This document shows, piece by piece, positions 41,988 to 52,785 of a stretch of DNA of 64,000 nucleotides (positions within the stretch are counted from its first letter, which is position 1; every line of letters begins with the position of its first letter). The stretch comes from Robiginitalea sp. SC105. GTDB lineage: Bacteria > Bacteroidota > Bacteroidia > Flavobacteriales > Flavobacteriaceae. The notes beneath the pieces were generated by a model that saw only the letters and a program-made list of their open reading frames with translations, was not told where the DNA came from and did no database searches. The stretch is from assembly GCF_014243345.1 (NCBI RefSeq), contig NZ_JACLZF010000001.1:1724682-1788681 (forward strand), given 5' to 3'. Both the position numbers and the translations under genes were made by a program.

Positions 41988-44147
41988 TCAGTTCCCTCCC
42001 ATGAGAAGTTCCAGGATCTGGATGGCGGCCTCGCTGATGCGTGTGCCGGGCCCGAATATGCCTGCCACACCGGCGCGGGTAAGGAAGTCGTAGTCCTGTT
42101 TGGGAATGACACCCCCTACAATAACCAGGATATCTTCCCTGCCCATCTCCCGGAGTGCACGGATTACTTCGGGCACCAGCGTCTTGTGCCCGGCAGCCAG
42201 GGAAGATACCCCCAAAATGTGCACATCATTCTCCACGGCCTGCCTGGCGGCTTCCTCCGGGGTTTGGAAGAGCGGCCCGATATCCACATCAAAGCCCAGG
42301 TCCGCGTAGGCCGTGGCGACCACCCGGGCCCCGCGATCGTGTCCGTCCTGCCCCATTTTGGCGACCATGATACGGGGACGGCGGCCTTCCCTGGCCGCAA
42401 ATTCATCGGTCATCTTACGGGCCTTCTCAAAGGCCGGGTCCTGCTGGATTTCTTTGGAATACACCCCGGATATGGTTTGAACGCTGGCACGGTGCCGCCC
42501 ATAGGCAGCTTCGAGTGCCCCGCTGATTTCTCCAAGGCTGGCCCGGTGACGGGCAGCCGTTACTGCCAAAGCTAGCAAATTATCGGCTTCCCCCCGGGAT
42601 TCCCCGGCCTGTTTCCTCCGGGCGGCTGCTGTCAGGGCCGAGAGGGCTTCCCGGACCGCTTCGGCATCCCGGCTGTTGCGGACGGCTTCCAGCCGTTCGA
42701 TCTGTTGCCTGCGGACCCGGGTGTTATCCACTTCCAGGATTTGAAGCGGATCGTCTTCCGGGCTTGGGTACCGGTTCAGCCCCACGATCACATCCCGGCC
42801 GGAATCGATCCGGGCCTGTTTGCGGGCCGCGGCCTCCTCGATCCGCATTTTGGGGATGCCCGCTTCGATGGCTTTGGTCATCCCGCCGTGGCTCTCGACC
42901 TCCTCGAGCAATTCCCATGCTTTTTCCACCAGACTGGCTGTCAGGCGCTCCACATAATAGCTGCCCCCCCAGGGATCCACAGTGCGCGTTACGCCGGACT
43001 CACGCTGCAGGATCAGCTGAGTGTTCCGGGCGATCCGGGCCGAGAAATCGGTGGGCAGGGCGATGGCCTCGTCCAGGGCATTGGTGTGCAGGCTCTGGGT
43101 GCCCCCGAAAACAGCCGCTGCCGCCTCCACCATGGTCCGGGCGACGTTGTTGAAGGGGTCCTGTTCGGTAAGGCTCCAGCCGCTGGTTTGGCAATGGGTA
43201 CGGAGGGCCATGGATTTCGGGTTCTGGGGGCCGAATGGTTTGACCAGCCGGGCCCAAAGCATGCGTCCGGCGCGGAGCTTGGCAATTTCCATGAAATGGT
43301 TCATGCCAATGCCCCAGAAAAAGGACAGACGCGGTGCAAAGGTGTCTACTTCCAGACCGGCATCCAGGCCTGTCCGGATATATTCCAGCCCGTCGGCGAG
43401 GGTGTAGGCCAGTTCCATGTGAGCCGGGGCACCGGCCTCGTGCATATGGTAACCGGAGATGCTGATGCTGTTGAAGCGGGGCATGTGCCGGCTGCTGTAT
43501 TCAAAGATATCGGCCACCAGCTGCATGGAAGGTGCCGGGGGGTATATGTAGGTGTTGCGGACCATGAATTCCTTGAGGATGTCGTTCTGTATGGTCCCGG
43601 AAAGGGCCGCCGGCTCAACCCCCTGCTCCCGGGCCGCCACGATGTAGAACGCCATGATGGGGATCACCGCCCCGTTCATGGTCATGGAGACTGACATCTC
43701 ATCCAGGGGGATGCCGTCGAAGAGGCGTTTCATATCCTCCACGGTATCGATGGCCACACCAGCTTTGCCCACATCCCCGGGTACGCGGGGGTGGTCGCTG
43801 TCATACCCCCGGTGGGTGGGCAGGTCAAAGGCTACGGAAAGGCCTTTCTGGCCGGCTTCCAGGTTCCGTTTGTAAAAGGCATTGCTCTCCTCCGCGGTCG
43901 AAAATCCGGCGTATTGCCGGATGGTCCAGGGACGCCGGACATACATGCTGCTGTAAGGACCCCTCAGGTAGGGCGGTATCCCGGCGGCGTAACCCGTATG
44001 GAGCAGGTCCCTGGAATCCCCCGGCCCGTAATAGTCTTTGAGCTCGATATCCTCCGCCGTCCGGAAGGTATCCGACGCCCCATTGCCCGAAGGGGCTCCG
44101 GGTTGGCTGTTCTCCCATTGAAGTTCCTGTATCCTATCGCGGTTCAT
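41988..44147 (-). CDS. mutB: Methylmalonyl-CoA mutase large subunit
   Basis: Interconverts succinyl-CoA and methylmalonyl-CoA with adenosylcobalamin. The 719 residues comprise the TIM barrel (~70-550), with [21 protein letters not shown] and [24 protein letters not shown] for CoA and acyl binding. The C-terminal B12 domain (~585-719) has [14 protein letters not shown], where the His is the cobalt ligand, and [10 protein letters not shown]. It overlaps the small-subunit gene by 14 bp. With the carboxylase genes at 46600-50079 it forms a propionate-to-succinate route. Confidence 0.97.
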   Translation of the reverse strand: MNRDRIQELQWENSQPGAPSGNGASDTFRTAEDIELKDYYGPGDSRDLLHTGYAAGIPPYLRGPYSSMYVRRPWTIRQYAGFSTAEESNAFYKRNLEAGQKGLSVAFDLPTHRGYDSDHPRVPGDVGKAGVAIDTVEDMKRLFDGIPLDEMSVSMTMNGAVIPIMAFYIVAAREQGVEPAALSGTIQNDILKEFMVRNTYIYPPAPSMQLVADIFEYSSRHMPRFNSISISGYHMHEAGAPAHMELAYTLADGLEYIRTGLDAGLEVDTFAPRLSFFWGIGMNHFMEIAKLRAGRMLWARLVKPFGPQNPKSMALRTHCQTSGWSLTEQDPFNNVARTMVEAAAAVFGGTQSLHTNALDEAIALPTDFSARIARNTQLILQRESGVTRTVDPWGGSYYVERLTASLVEKAWELLEEVESHGGMTKAIEAGIPKMRIEEAAARKQARIDSGRDVIVGLNRYPSPEDDPLQILEVDNTRVRRQQIERLEAVRNSRDAEAVREALSALTAAARRKQAGESRGEADNLLALAVTAARHRASLGEISGALEAAYGRHRASVQTISGVYSKEIQQDPAFEKARKMTDEFAAREGRRPRIMVAKMGQDGHDRGARVVATAYADLGFDVDIGPLFQTPEEAARQAVENDVHILGVSSLAAGHKTLVPEVIRALREMGREDILVIVGGVIPKQDYDFLTRAGVAGIFGPGTRISEAAIQILELLMGGN

Positions 44148-45498
44148 CCTTCAGCCTTTTTTGTTCATAACGGGCAGTGAGCCGCCTCAGCAGCAGGGGC
44201 TCCAACAGGGTCTTGCCGGATTTCCGAGGGAATACCTCTTTCTGGAGCTCTCCCGCCATTTGGTCTGCGGGGTTGGGGAATACATTGCTGCCGACGAGCT
44301 GGAGGTCGCCCGCATCGAAAGCGTCCTGCTCCTTTTTCGCAGCCTCGCGGATTTTCTCCTGGATCTTGAGCGCCTTGAGCTGTACGAGGAAGCCGCCCCC
44401 TTTTTCCAGGTTTTTAAACAATTCCAGGGATTTGCGTCCCAGCTGGTCGGTCAGGCTTTCCAGGTAGAAGGAGCCGTCGGCAGGGTTGGATACCCTGGAG
44501 AAATGGGCTTCCTCCCGCAGGATCAGCAATTGGTTCCGGCCAATCCGGTCTGCAAAATCGTTGGGTTGTTGGTAGAGCGTGTCATAGGGCTGGTTGCAGA
44601 TCAGGTCAGCCCCGCCCACGGCCGCCGCCATGCATTCCAGGGTGGTCCGCAGCAGGTTGGTGTTGTAATCGTACAGCGTCTTGTTGCGCAGGCTGGGCAC
44701 GGCGATCACGCGACATGCCCCGGGCAGTTCGTATTTAGCTGCCAGGAGGATCCAGAGGCGCCGGAGGGCGCGGATCTTGGCAATCTCCATAAAATAGTCC
44801 CCGCCCACGGCCACGCGGAACACGGGGTTTTCCAGTGCGGGCAGGAGTTCGGGGTGTTCCTGTGCCTGCAGCACATATTCCTGAATGTGCGACATGGCGT
44901 AGGCGAGTTGCTGGACGGCATGGGCCCCGGCCTGCTGGTAGTGGTCGGCCCGTATGGAGAGGGACAGCTGCTGCGGCCACTGCCTGCACAATTCCTGCAG
45001 GCGCCCCAAATCGGCCGATTTGCCCCGGGACCAGTTGCCGGTTTCCGCAAGGGTCCCGATCGGGTCGGGCAGGAGCACCGAATCGCCGCCAAGGGACCCG
45101 GGCAGTACGCTTTCCGGATCCAGGTGGACATCCGGCCACTCGAGCCAAAACGGGCCTGCATCCGCTCCCAACCCGCCCAGCCATTCCGCGGGGCCTTCGA
45201 CCCGGACCAAAAAGAGTGAAATCCCGCCTTCAATGGCCTTACGGGCTCGTTCGGCTGCCTCCCCGTCACCGGAGACCAGCAGCATCCCCGCCTTCCAGCC
45301 GGCGGGGAGGGGCAACCGGGCCCTGTCTGCAGGCGGGAGGTCTTCTGCGGTATAGAACGGTTTGATCCGGATACCCTCAGGCGTGGTACGGGTCATCTGC
45401 TCATTGTAGTCCTCACCCCTCAGCCCGGCCTGAATTTGCAGTTTCCAAGCCGCTGCCGATACGGGCGGAAACCCTTCAAAAAGTTCGTTAGTTGTCAT
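44134..45498 (-). CDS. mutA: Methylmalonyl-CoA mutase small subunit
   Basis: A ~454-residue catalytically silent partner of MutB. It keeps the barrel-like mutase domain ([24 protein letters not shown], then [23 protein letters not shown] and [19 protein letters not shown]). It lacks the cobalamin-binding domain and ends after a charged helix, shorter than small subunits that keep a vestigial B12 domain. I use the ATG at 45498; one at 45507 adds three residues. Either start overlaps the FtsB-like gene end (11 or 20 bp). The 3' end overlaps mutB. Confidence 0.94.
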   Translation of the reverse strand: MTTNELFEGFPPVSAAAWKLQIQAGLRGEDYNEQMTRTTPEGIRIKPFYTAEDLPPADRARLPLPAGWKAGMLLVSGDGEAAERARKAIEGGISLFLVRVEGPAEWLGGLGADAGPFWLEWPDVHLDPESVLPGSLGGDSVLLPDPIGTLAETGNWSRGKSADLGRLQELCRQWPQQLSLSIRADHYQQAGAHAVQQLAYAMSHIQEYVLQAQEHPELLPALENPVFRVAVGGDYFMEIAKIRALRRLWILLAAKYELPGACRVIAVPSLRNKTLYDYNTNLLRTTLECMAAAVGGADLICNQPYDTLYQQPNDFADRIGRNQLLILREEAHFSRVSNPADGSFYLESLTDQLGRKSLELFKNLEKGGGFLVQLKALKIQEKIREAAKKEQDAFDAGDLQLVGSNVFPNPADQMAGELQKEVFPRKSGKTLLEPLLLRRLTARYEQKRLKDEPR

Positions 45499-45820
45499 CT
45501 TCCGCATCTTTAAGGCTGTCTAGGTCGATCAGGAAGATTTCCTCATCCTTTTTTTTCAGCAGGTAGTGCTCCCGCGCAAACTTTTCGAGTTCCTTCGGGT
45601 CTGAGAGTTTTTCGATCACCTCCCGGTCGCTCGCAATCTGCTCCCTGAGGAACTCCTGCTGCTTTTCCAGTTTCCGGATTTCCCGTCTCAGTTCGAGGTG
45701 TATCAACAGGGAATTCTGATCAAAAAAGACCATCCAGACCACAAATACGGTCAGTACCAGAACATAGAGGTTGCTGGCAAACTTAAACCAGGACTTGTTT
45801 CGCAGCTGCTTCCAATTCAT
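45488..45820 (-). CDS. FtsB/DivIC-type septum formation initiator
   Basis: A 110-residue bitopic membrane protein of the septum formation initiator family, a component of the FtsQ-FtsL-FtsB divisome bridge. One N-terminal helix (FASNLYVLVLTVFVVWMVFF) is followed by a coiled coil (LIHLELRREIRKLEKQQEFLREQIASDREVIEKL) and the family motif PKELEKFAREHYLLKKKDEEIFLI. It starts 4 bp inside the end of udk and overlaps mutA, so it is embedded in a metabolic operon. Confidence 0.92.
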   Translation of the reverse strand: MNWKQLRNKSWFKFASNLYVLVLTVFVVWMVFFDQNSLLIHLELRREIRKLEKQQEFLREQIASDREVIEKLSDPKELEKFAREHYLLKKKDEEIFLIDLDSLKDAEDDN

Positions 45821-46431
45821 GGCGTGGCGATTTTCTCCGTGATGATGGCCCGCACGACGTCGATGGCCACGGTGTTGTATTTGTTGTTTGGGATGATGAG
45901 GTCCGCAAATTCCTTGGTTGGCTCTATAAACTGGTCATGCATGGGTTTAAGGGTCTCCTGGTAGCGCCGCAGCACCTCGTCCAGGTCCCGGCCGCGTTCC
46001 GTAATGTCCCGCCGCAACCTGCGGATCAGGCGTTCATCCGAGTCGGCGTGTACAAAGATCTTGATATCGAACAAATCCCGTATTTCCGGGTGGGTCAGGA
46101 TCAGGATACCCTCGACGATCATTACTTTCCGGGGTTCTGTCCGGATCGTTTCCGCAGTTCGGTTGTGCTGCTCAAAGGAATACACGGGTTGGTCTACGGC
46201 CCGTCCTGCCTTCAGTTCCTCCAGGTGGGCGCGCAACAGGTCGAAGTCGATGGCCCGCGGATGGTCGAAATTTATTTTGCACCGGTCTTCATGAGTCAAA
46301 TCGGAGAGATCCCGATAATAGGAATCCTGGGAAATCACGCCTACCTCGCTCTCGGATAACTGCCCGGTAATCTGATTTACCACGGTCGTCTTGCCGCACC
46401 CGGTACCCCCCGCAATTCCGATCGTCAACAT
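45817..46431 (-). CDS. udk: Uridine kinase
   Basis: Phosphorylates uridine and cytidine in pyrimidine salvage. The 204-residue protein begins LTIGIAGGTGCGKTTVVNQI (P-loop), followed by VISQDSYYRDLSDL, NFDHPRAIDFDLL (nucleoside-binding) and VMIVEGILILTHPEIRDLFDIKIFV. These are full uridine kinase motifs at normal length. I choose the ATG at 46431; a longer frame from 46479 has no family support and would overlap the -7 box at 46447. It heads the minus run udk-ftsB-like-mutA-mutB. Confidence 0.95.
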   Translation of the reverse strand: MLTIGIAGGTGCGKTTVVNQITGQLSESEVGVISQDSYYRDLSDLTHEDRCKINFDHPRAIDFDLLRAHLEELKAGRAVDQPVYSFEQHNRTAETIRTEPRKVMIVEGILILTHPEIRDLFDIKIFVHADSDERLIRRLRRDITERGRDLDEVLRRYQETLKPMHDQFIEPTKEFADLIIPNNKYNTVAIDVVRAIITEKIATP

Positions 46432-46446
46432 GACCTTGGTTTTGGA

Positions 46447-46454
46447 CAAAATTA
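46447..46454 (-). promoter_or_regulatory. -7 box of the udk-mutAB run
   Basis: TAATTTTG on the minus strand matches TAnnTTTG and ends 15 nt before the ATG at 46431. The -33 element is not clear. Confidence 0.45.
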
Positions 46455-46546
46455 GGAATTTAGAAGTAACCTGCCCCATGCCCGGGTCAGATAGTTTGCC
46501 CGGTCGACGGCTGTTCCGGTCTCCGCGAAAAAATTGATAGGAGTCG

Positions 46547-46574
46547 TTGTTTTGGTCCCGAAACCTTACTTTTA
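46547..46574 (+). promoter_or_regulatory. Possible promoter of the acyl-CoA carboxylase operon
   Basis: TTG at 46547-46549 and TACTTTTA at 46567-46574 are 17 bp apart. The -7 box differs from TAnnTTTG in its last base, and it ends 25 nt before the ATG at 46600. Confidence 0.4.
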
Positions 46575-46599
46575 GAGAGAATCAAAATCTGAACATGCG

Positions 46600-47088
46600 A
46601 TGAGTACCACCTACCGTGCCACAGTAGACGGGTCGCGGAAATTTGACCTGGACCCGGAACAAGTGCGGAAGCTGGACCTGGTACCCACAGGTCCGATGGA
46701 ATTCCACCTGCTGGATGGCGGCAAACCCGGGCTGGTAAGGATCCTTGAGGCCCGACCCCTCGAGAAATACTACCGGATTGGCGTGGACAGCCGGGTTTTT
46801 GAAGTCCGTCTGGCAGACGACCTGGACCTGCAGATCGACCAGATGGGCTTCGAACTCCAGACTGCCCAGCAGATATCGACCATCGAAGCACCCATGCCGG
46901 GCCTGATCCTTTCCATAGCAGTCTCCGAAGGGGACCAGGTCCGCCAGGGGGATACGCTGCTCGTGCTGGAAGCCATGAAGATGGAAAACGCTATCCTTGC
47001 GCCGGCGGACGGGGTGGTCGGCCGCATACCGGTGCGTAAAGGCGACGCAGTGGAGAAGAAAAGCGTGCTCATCGAATTCGAAAAATAG
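46600..47088 (+). CDS. Biotin carboxyl carrier subunit of acyl-CoA carboxylase
   Basis: A 162-residue protein with an N-terminal beta-rich region (~1-90) and a C-terminal biotinyl domain. EAPMPGLILSI marks the start of that domain and LVLEAMKMENAI its biotin-attachment turn, making K127 the biotinylated lysine. It carries CO2 between the biotin carboxylase (next gene, 5 bp downstream) and the carboxyltransferase. The extended N-terminus probably docks on the holoenzyme in place of the BT domain of two-subunit propionyl-CoA carboxylases. Confidence 0.93.
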   Translation: MSTTYRATVDGSRKFDLDPEQVRKLDLVPTGPMEFHLLDGGKPGLVRILEARPLEKYYRIGVDSRVFEVRLADDLDLQIDQMGFELQTAQQISTIEAPMPGLILSIAVSEGDQVRQGDTLLVLEAMKMENAILAPADGVVGRIPVRKGDAVEKKSVLIEFEK

Positions 47089-47093
47089 GACCC

Positions 47094-48548
47094 ATGCAAA
47101 AAATACTCGTTGCCAATCGGGGCGAAATTGCGCTGCGCGTCATGCGCACGGCACACCGGATGGGGATCTCCACGGTCGCCGTCTATTCGGAAGCGGACCG
47201 GGATGCACCACATGTGCGGGCTGCCGACCAGGCTTTTTGTATCGGACCGCCCCCTTCTGCGGAATCCTACCTCCTCGGGGATCGTATCATTGAAGTTGCC
47301 CTGGATACCGGGGCGGAAGCCATCCATCCGGGCTACGGGTTCCTGAGCGAGAATGCCGGTTTCGCCCGGGCAGTGGCCGAGGCTGGCCTCATTTTTATTG
47401 GCCCCGGACCCGACGCCATCCACACCATGGGAGACAAGCTTGCCGCCAAGAGAGCTGTTCAGGCATACGACATACCGCTTGTCCCGGGAACAGACGAGCC
47501 GGTAACGGACCTGCAGCAGATCCGCGAAATTGCGGCCGGGATCGGTTACCCGGTACTCATCAAGGCCGCCGCAGGGGGCGGGGGCAAGGGGATGCGCGTG
47601 GTAGATCGGGAGGGCGAACTCGAAGGGCAGATCCAGCGCGCCATGAGCGAAGCCAAATCGGCCTTCGGGGACGGGTCCGTATTTATCGAAAAGTATGTGA
47701 CAGCCCCCCGGCATATCGAAATCCAGGTAATGGCAGATACCCACGGGAATATCCTCCACCTTTTCGAACGGGAATGCAGCATTCAGCGCCGCCACCAGAA
47801 AGTGGTGGAAGAAGCGCCTTCCTCTGTATTGACGCCGGAACTCCGGGACCGGATGGGCCGGGCAGCCGTGGATGTGGCGCGCGCCTGCAATTACGTCGGG
47901 GCAGGCACCGTGGAATTCCTGCTGGATGCCGACCATCATTTTTATTTCCTCGAAATGAATACCCGCCTGCAGGTAGAGCACCCGGTAACCGAACTCATAA
48001 CGGGCCTTGACCTGGTGGAGCTGCAGATCCGGGTGGCGCGGGGGGAGGAACTTACCCTGAAGCAGGAAGCATTGAAGATAAACGGGCACGCTCTGGAACT
48101 CCGGGTCTATGCCGAGGACCCGCTGCAGGATTTCATGCCCAGCGTGGGCAGGCTTGAGCTATACCGTCCCCCCGCAGGGGAGGGGATCCGCGTGGATGAC
48201 GGGTTTGCAGAAGGCATGCAGGTCCCGATCTTTTACGACCCCATGCTCTCCAAGCTGATCGTCCATGGGGAAGACCGGCCGGCTGCCATCCGGAGGATGC
48301 GGGAGGCCATTGCAGGTTACCAGGTGGCCGGGGTTGCAACCACATTGCCATTCGGCGATTTTGTCTGCCGGCACCCGGCATTTACAAGCGGCAGCTTCAC
48401 CACGCATTTTGTACGGGACCATTACTCCCCCGAAGAACTGGAAAACGACTTGGAACGGGAGGCCTCCGTCGCAGCCAGGGTGGCCCTGCATGCGTATCTA
48501 AATCACCTGGATAAACTAAGTATCAACAAAGGAACCGATGAAGGATAA
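47094..48548 (+). CDS. Biotin carboxylase subunit of acyl-CoA carboxylase
   Basis: A 484-residue ATP-grasp enzyme that carboxylates biotin with bicarbonate. Motifs include [34 protein letters not shown], the glycine-rich ATP loop [46 protein letters not shown], and the catalytic [26 protein letters not shown]. All belong to the AccC family at near-normal length. It overlaps the carboxyltransferase gene by 11 bp. Neighbourhood and partner point to a propionyl-CoA carboxylase rather than fatty-acid synthesis. Confidence 0.95.
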   Translation: MQKILVANRGEIALRVMRTAHRMGISTVAVYSEADRDAPHVRAADQAFCIGPPPSAESYLLGDRIIEVALDTGAEAIHPGYGFLSENAGFARAVAEAGLIFIGPGPDAIHTMGDKLAAKRAVQAYDIPLVPGTDEPVTDLQQIREIAAGIGYPVLIKAAAGGGGKGMRVVDREGELEGQIQRAMSEAKSAFGDGSVFIEKYVTAPRHIEIQVMADTHGNILHLFERECSIQRRHQKVVEEAPSSVLTPELRDRMGRAAVDVARACNYVGAGTVEFLLDADHHFYFLEMNTRLQVEHPVTELITGLDLVELQIRVARGEELTLKQEALKINGHALELRVYAEDPLQDFMPSVGRLELYRPPAGEGIRVDDGFAEGMQVPIFYDPMLSKLIVHGEDRPAAIRRMREAIAGYQVAGVATTLPFGDFVCRHPAFTSGSFTTHFVRDHYSPEELENDLEREASVAARVALHAYLNHLDKLSINKGTDEG

Positions 48549-50079
48549 TCTTGAGGAATTGCGCCGCCGGCAGGAAGCCGCCAGGCTTGGAGGCGGGCAG
48601 AAACGCATCGACAAACAGCACGAAAACAAAAAACTGACGGCCCGGGAACGGGTCCGTTACCTGCTGGATGCGGGTTCTTTCGAGGAACTCGGTAGCCTGG
48701 TGACCCACCGCACTACCGATTTTGGCATGGCAGACCAACAGTATTATGGAGACGGGGTCGTAACCGGTTACGGGACCATCGACGGTCGCCTGGTCTATGT
48801 ATTTGCCCAGGATTTCACGGTGTTCGGGGGATCCCTCTCCGAGACACATGCAGAGAAGATCTGCAAGACCATGGACCTGGCCGTAAAGGCGGGTGCCCCG
48901 CTCATAGGCCTGAACGACTCCGGCGGCGCCCGGATACAGGAAGGGGTGCGGTCCCTGGCGGGCTATGCGGACATCTTCTACCGGAATGTCCGGGCTTCGG
49001 GGGTGGTGCCCCAGCTTTCTGCCATTATGGGGCCTTGTGCCGGGGGAGCGGTCTATTCCCCGGCCCTGACCGATTTCATCGTCATGGTGGAACAAACCAG
49101 TTACATGTTCGTCACCGGGCCCAACGTGGTGCGCACCGTAACCAACGAATCTGTGGATTCCGAGGAGCTCGGCGGGGCCAGGGCCCATTCGACCAAATCG
49201 GGGGTCGCCCACCGGACGGCACCCAACGATGCAGCCTGCCTGCAGGACCTGCGCAAACTCCTGTCCTACCTGCCGCAGAACAACCGGGAACAGCCCCCGG
49301 CCGTCCCCTACGAAATGGGATCCGAGTGGCGGGAAGACCTGGGCAACCTCGTACCGGGAAACCCGAACCAGCCCTACGACATGAAGGAAGTGATCCGGGG
49401 TATCGTGGACCCGGATTCCTTTTTTGAGATCCACCCGGATTATGCGGACAACATCCTGACCGGTTTTGCCCGCCTTGCGGGGAGGCCTTTGGGGGTGATT
49501 GCCAACCAGCCGCTCTCACTGGCCGGGGTCCTGGACCGCGACAGTTCCCGGAAGGCGGCACGTTTTACCCGTTTCTGCGATTGTTTCAACATCCCCTTGC
49601 TGGTGCTGGTGGATGTGCCCGGGTTCCTCCCGGGAACCGACCAGGAATGGAACGGGATCATCGTGCACGGGGCCAAGTTGCTCTATGCCCTGAGCGAGGC
49701 CACCGTTCCCCGTATTACGCTGATTACCCGAAAGGCCTACGGAGGGGCCTATGACGTGATGAACTCCAAACACATCGGGGCCGACCTGAACTACGCGTGG
49801 CCCGGGGCCGAAATTGCGGTAATGGGCGCCAAAGGCGCAAGTGAGATTATTTTCCGGAAGGAAATCGCCCGGGCGGAGGATCCCGAAAAGAAACTGGCCG
49901 AAAAGGAGGCGGAATACGCCGAAAAATTTGCCAACCCCTACCGCGCTGCCGGCAGGGGCTTCATCGACGAGGTCATCGAACCCAGGGAAACCCGCAGGAA
50001 GCTCATCCGGGGCTTTGCATCCCTGCAGCACAAAGAGGTGGAGGCCCCCAGGCGCAAGCATGGCAACATTCCCCTTTAG
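48538..50079 (+). CDS. Acyl-CoA (probably propionyl-CoA) carboxylase carboxyltransferase subunit
   Basis: A 513-residue fused alpha/beta-type carboxyltransferase. Acyl-CoA and biotin oxyanion motifs are [28 protein letters not shown] and, in the C-terminal half, [23 protein letters not shown] and [17 protein letters not shown]. The Asp in GGAYDVM corresponds to the residue that favours propionyl-CoA in studied actinobacterial PccB, which supports that substrate. With the mutase genes on the other strand it gives propionyl-CoA to succinyl-CoA. Its stop overlaps the anmK stop on the opposite strand. Confidence 0.94.
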   Translation: MKDNLEELRRRQEAARLGGGQKRIDKQHENKKLTARERVRYLLDAGSFEELGSLVTHRTTDFGMADQQYYGDGVVTGYGTIDGRLVYVFAQDFTVFGGSLSETHAEKICKTMDLAVKAGAPLIGLNDSGGARIQEGVRSLAGYADIFYRNVRASGVVPQLSAIMGPCAGGAVYSPALTDFIVMVEQTSYMFVTGPNVVRTVTNESVDSEELGGARAHSTKSGVAHRTAPNDAACLQDLRKLLSYLPQNNREQPPAVPYEMGSEWREDLGNLVPGNPNQPYDMKEVIRGIVDPDSFFEIHPDYADNILTGFARLAGRPLGVIANQPLSLAGVLDRDSSRKAARFTRFCDCFNIPLLVLVDVPGFLPGTDQEWNGIIVHGAKLLYALSEATVPRITLITRKAYGGAYDVMNSKHIGADLNYAWPGAEIAVMGAKGASEIIFRKEIARAEDPEKKLAEKEAEYAEKFANPYRAAGRGFIDEVIEPRETRRKLIRGFASLQHKEVEAPRRKHGNIPL

Positions 50080-51155
50080 CCCCCGGGAAGGTAGATCACC
50101 CCGGAACAGGAATCCCGGCTCGCCCCAGTGACCGAAGCGAGCACATTCACGCCTTCCTGCAGCCTGAGGGCCCCCAGGAGGGCAAAGACCAGGGCCTCCT
50201 TGTTTTCCACCAACCCCCCTTCCGGGACCACCAGACGAATCCCCGGGGCAGTCGCCTCTTCCAGCACTTCCATCAGGTAGGCATTATAGGCCCCACCCCC
50301 CGTGACCAGCACCTTCCCGGGATTTCCCCCGGCTAGTTGATCAATCTGGCGTGCTATTGTCCCCGCAATGTGCCTGACGGCTGTCTGCAGCCGGTTTTCC
50401 GGGGAGTCCGGGGCATCTGCCAGCAGGGGCAGGATGGCATCCCGGAACCACTCGTACCCGGTGGATTTCGGGAACGGCTGATGGTAATAGGGCAGGTTGT
50501 CCAGCGCCCGGAGCAACCCGGGAAGGACGCGGCCTTTCCGCGCCAGGTTCCCCCCGGCGTCGTATGGATGTCCGGCTTCCCGGCTGAGGTGGTTCAGCAG
50601 CATATTGGCTATCCCGATATCAAATGCGGTCCGCTTTCCGTCCCTTTCAAAGGAAATATTGCTGATGCCCCCCAGGTTCAGGCAAAAGTCGAACTCCCCG
50701 AAGAGCAGCCGGTCCCCGATGGGAACCAGGGGTGCCCCCTGCCCGCCCAGGCGGACATCCAGGGAGCGGAAATCCCCGATACAGGTCACCCCGGAATGCA
50801 GGGCGACCTCCTGGGGGCACCCCAGCTGAAAGGTCACACCGCGGTCCGGCCGGTGGTGGATGGTGTGCCCATGGCTGGCCACCGCGTCCACCCTGGTATT
50901 TCGGGTCCGGAGAAACTGCCGTGCGGCCCTGCCCAGCCAGCGACCGTACTCCGTGTGGAACGCGAGCAGGTCTACCGCCCCAAGGCCGATGGCCTGGTGC
51001 AGCCTTTCCCGCATGGGGGCGTCGTAGTCGATGCAATCCGCCTCCAGGATACGGTATTTCCAGGTTTCGCCTGTGTCGGTCAATTCGGCCAGCACCAGGT
51101 CCAGGCCATCCAGGGAGGTCCCGGACATCATGCCCAGTATGCGATAGGTCTTCAT
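50076..51155 (-). CDS. anmK: Anhydro-N-acetylmuramic acid kinase
   Basis: Opens and phosphorylates 1,6-anhydro-MurNAc to MurNAc-6-phosphate in peptidoglycan recycling. The 359-residue ASKHA-fold kinase starts [22 protein letters not shown], has [12 protein letters not shown], the catalytic-region [13 protein letters not shown] and [18 protein letters not shown]. Length matches the family. It is third in the minus operon ampG-like, nagZ-like, anmK, with 16 bp between it and nagZ; its product feeds MurQ at 57070. Confidence 0.96.
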   Translation of the reverse strand: MKTYRILGMMSGTSLDGLDLVLAELTDTGETWKYRILEADCIDYDAPMRERLHQAIGLGAVDLLAFHTEYGRWLGRAARQFLRTRNTRVDAVASHGHTIHHRPDRGVTFQLGCPQEVALHSGVTCIGDFRSLDVRLGGQGAPLVPIGDRLLFGEFDFCLNLGGISNISFERDGKRTAFDIGIANMLLNHLSREAGHPYDAGGNLARKGRVLPGLLRALDNLPYYHQPFPKSTGYEWFRDAILPLLADAPDSPENRLQTAVRHIAGTIARQIDQLAGGNPGKVLVTGGGAYNAYLMEVLEEATAPGIRLVVPEGGLVENKEALVFALLGALRLQEGVNVLASVTGASRDSCSGVIYLPGG

Positions 51156-51171
51156 GGATTTCAGGGGGTTT

Positions 51172-52785
51172 TCATGGTTTTCGGAGTTTTAGGGTTTTCA
51201 GGGGAATGGGCAATCGGCCGGGGGCGGGTGCATCCCCCTTGAAATAGGCAGCGGCCCGTCCCTGGAACTCCGTCGTGGGCTGATAAGCCAACAGGATCCC
51301 GGCCAGCGGCTCCAGGTTGAAAAGGTCCAGCGCATACGGGTTTCCGAAATGGCAAAGCCAGACTTCCCGGTTTTTGCAGAGTTCCCGGATGGCTTCCAGG
51401 GCAGCAGGGGGCATGCCGAAACTATTGGCGGGCTTCACGCGGGGCGGGGTGAGAGCAAGAAGGACCTTTTTGGTGGCGGGTATCGGGTAACCCGCCTCCC
51501 GGGTATCCGTCCATCCCCAGTGCAAGGGCGGCCTTTTGACAACCCCCTTCAGGCCGTGCAGGAATACCTCCGCCATGTCCCCGGCGCAGACCAGGGTGGT
51601 ATCCCCATCGGAGGCAAAGCGCTCCGGCGGCGCCCCGGTTGCCCTTACGGCAGTCAGGCACCGGGCCGCCAGTTCCTCCCGGAGCCCGGCCGGGCTGAAA
51701 TCCGGTTGGATGGGCCGGGTGTTTTCGGAATATACCCGCTCCTTCAAACCCCAGATTCGCGCGAAGGCCATATCGATCTTGCCCCGGTCGCCTTCCTTGC
51801 AAATGCGCTTATGGGCCAGAGGGATATCTTCCGCAAAGCAAAGCATGTCGTTCCCGGCGGCAAAGGCCCGCCACGCCACTTCACCTAGCTCGGGGAACAT
51901 CTTGCTTACCGCATGCATGTTGAGCGCATCGCTGATCACCGGGCCTTCAAATCCCAGCTTTCCCCTGAGGGTGCCTTGGATGATGGCTGCGGAAAGGCTT
52001 GCCGGCATGCCGGAGGGGTCCAGGGCAGGTACCGAAAGGTGCCCGGTCATTACGGCATCGGCCCCTGCCGCGATCAGCGACCGGAAAGGGGCCAGCTCCA
52101 CCTGGTCCAGGGCTTCGGCGGTTTTGTCGATGACCGGCAGCGCCAGGTGGGAGTCGACCCCCGTATCCCCGTGCCCCGGGAAATGTTTGGCGCATCCCAG
52201 GATGCCACCGTTGCGAAGCCCGCGGAAAAGTTCGGTTGCCCGATGGGCCACGGCCTCGGGATCCGTCCCAAAGGCCCGGTAACCGATTACCGGGTTCGCG
52301 GCATTGTTGTTCACGTCGGCAACGGGCGCCAGGTTCCAGTGGATGCCGGCTTCCCGGCAATCGGCCGCCATCCGGAGGCCGGTCTGGTAAATCAGCGGGT
52401 CCCCCGGTTCCAGTGCCCCCAGGCACAGCGCATAGGGGTAGCCCTCCCCGTTCTCAATCCGCATGGCAAGCCCCCATTCGGCGTCCATGGCGATCAGCAG
52501 TGGGTGGGATGCTGCAGCCTGGTAGCGACGGATCAGGGATTTAAGGTTGCCCAGGCTGTCCGGGTTCTTCGGGATTTCCTTCTCACCTTCAAAATTTGTT
52601 GCGGCGCTGGCCGGGCTGTGGAAAAAGCAAAGGCCGCCGATATGGTAATCCCGGATCAGGCGTTCCAACCGGCCGATGGCTTCCTCCGTATCGTTGATAA
52701 AGGCAGCAGGCATGAACAGTTGTCCCACGCGCTCTTCGAGGGTGGTGCGGTCCTGCATTTGGCTGGATGTAGGGAACTCAGGCAT
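51172..52785 (-). CDS. nagZ: Cytosolic GH3 beta-N-acetylglucosaminidase, NagZ-like
   Basis: A 537-residue GH3 enzyme expected to release GlcNAc from GlcNAc-anhydroMurNAc muropeptides. The TIM barrel (~15-350) has KHFPGHGDTGVDSHLALP (200-217), with the Asp-His acid/base loop typical of NagZ, and the nucleophile D286 in VISDALNM. A C-terminal alpha/beta domain (~370-537) makes it longer than the ~340-residue enterobacterial NagZ. No signal peptide is present, which fits cytosolic recycling. It overlaps the permease gene by 8 bp. Confidence 0.92.
   Translation of the reverse strand: MPEFPTSSQMQDRTTLEERVGQLFMPAAFINDTEEAIGRLERLIRDYHIGGLCFFHSPASAATNFEGEKEIPKNPDSLGNLKSLIRRYQAAASHPLLIAMDAEWGLAMRIENGEGYPYALCLGALEPGDPLIYQTGLRMAADCREAGIHWNLAPVADVNNNAANPVIGYRAFGTDPEAVAHRATELFRGLRNGGILGCAKHFPGHGDTGVDSHLALPVIDKTAEALDQVELAPFRSLIAAGADAVMTGHLSVPALDPSGMPASLSAAIIQGTLRGKLGFEGPVISDALNMHAVSKMFPELGEVAWRAFAAGNDMLCFAEDIPLAHKRICKEGDRGKIDMAFARIWGLKERVYSENTRPIQPDFSPAGLREELAARCLTAVRATGAPPERFASDGDTTLVCAGDMAEVFLHGLKGVVKRPPLHWGWTDTREAGYPIPATKKVLLALTPPRVKPANSFGMPPAALEAIRELCKNREVWLCHFGNPYALDLFNLEPLAGILLAYQPTTEFQGRAAAYFKGDAPAPGRLPIPLKTLKLRKP

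Noticed and set aside
46594-46602. A minimal ATG-CGA-TGA reading frame just before the biotin carrier start.
   Set aside because: Two codons overlapping the next ATG can occur by chance. There is no evidence of a regulatory leader peptide.
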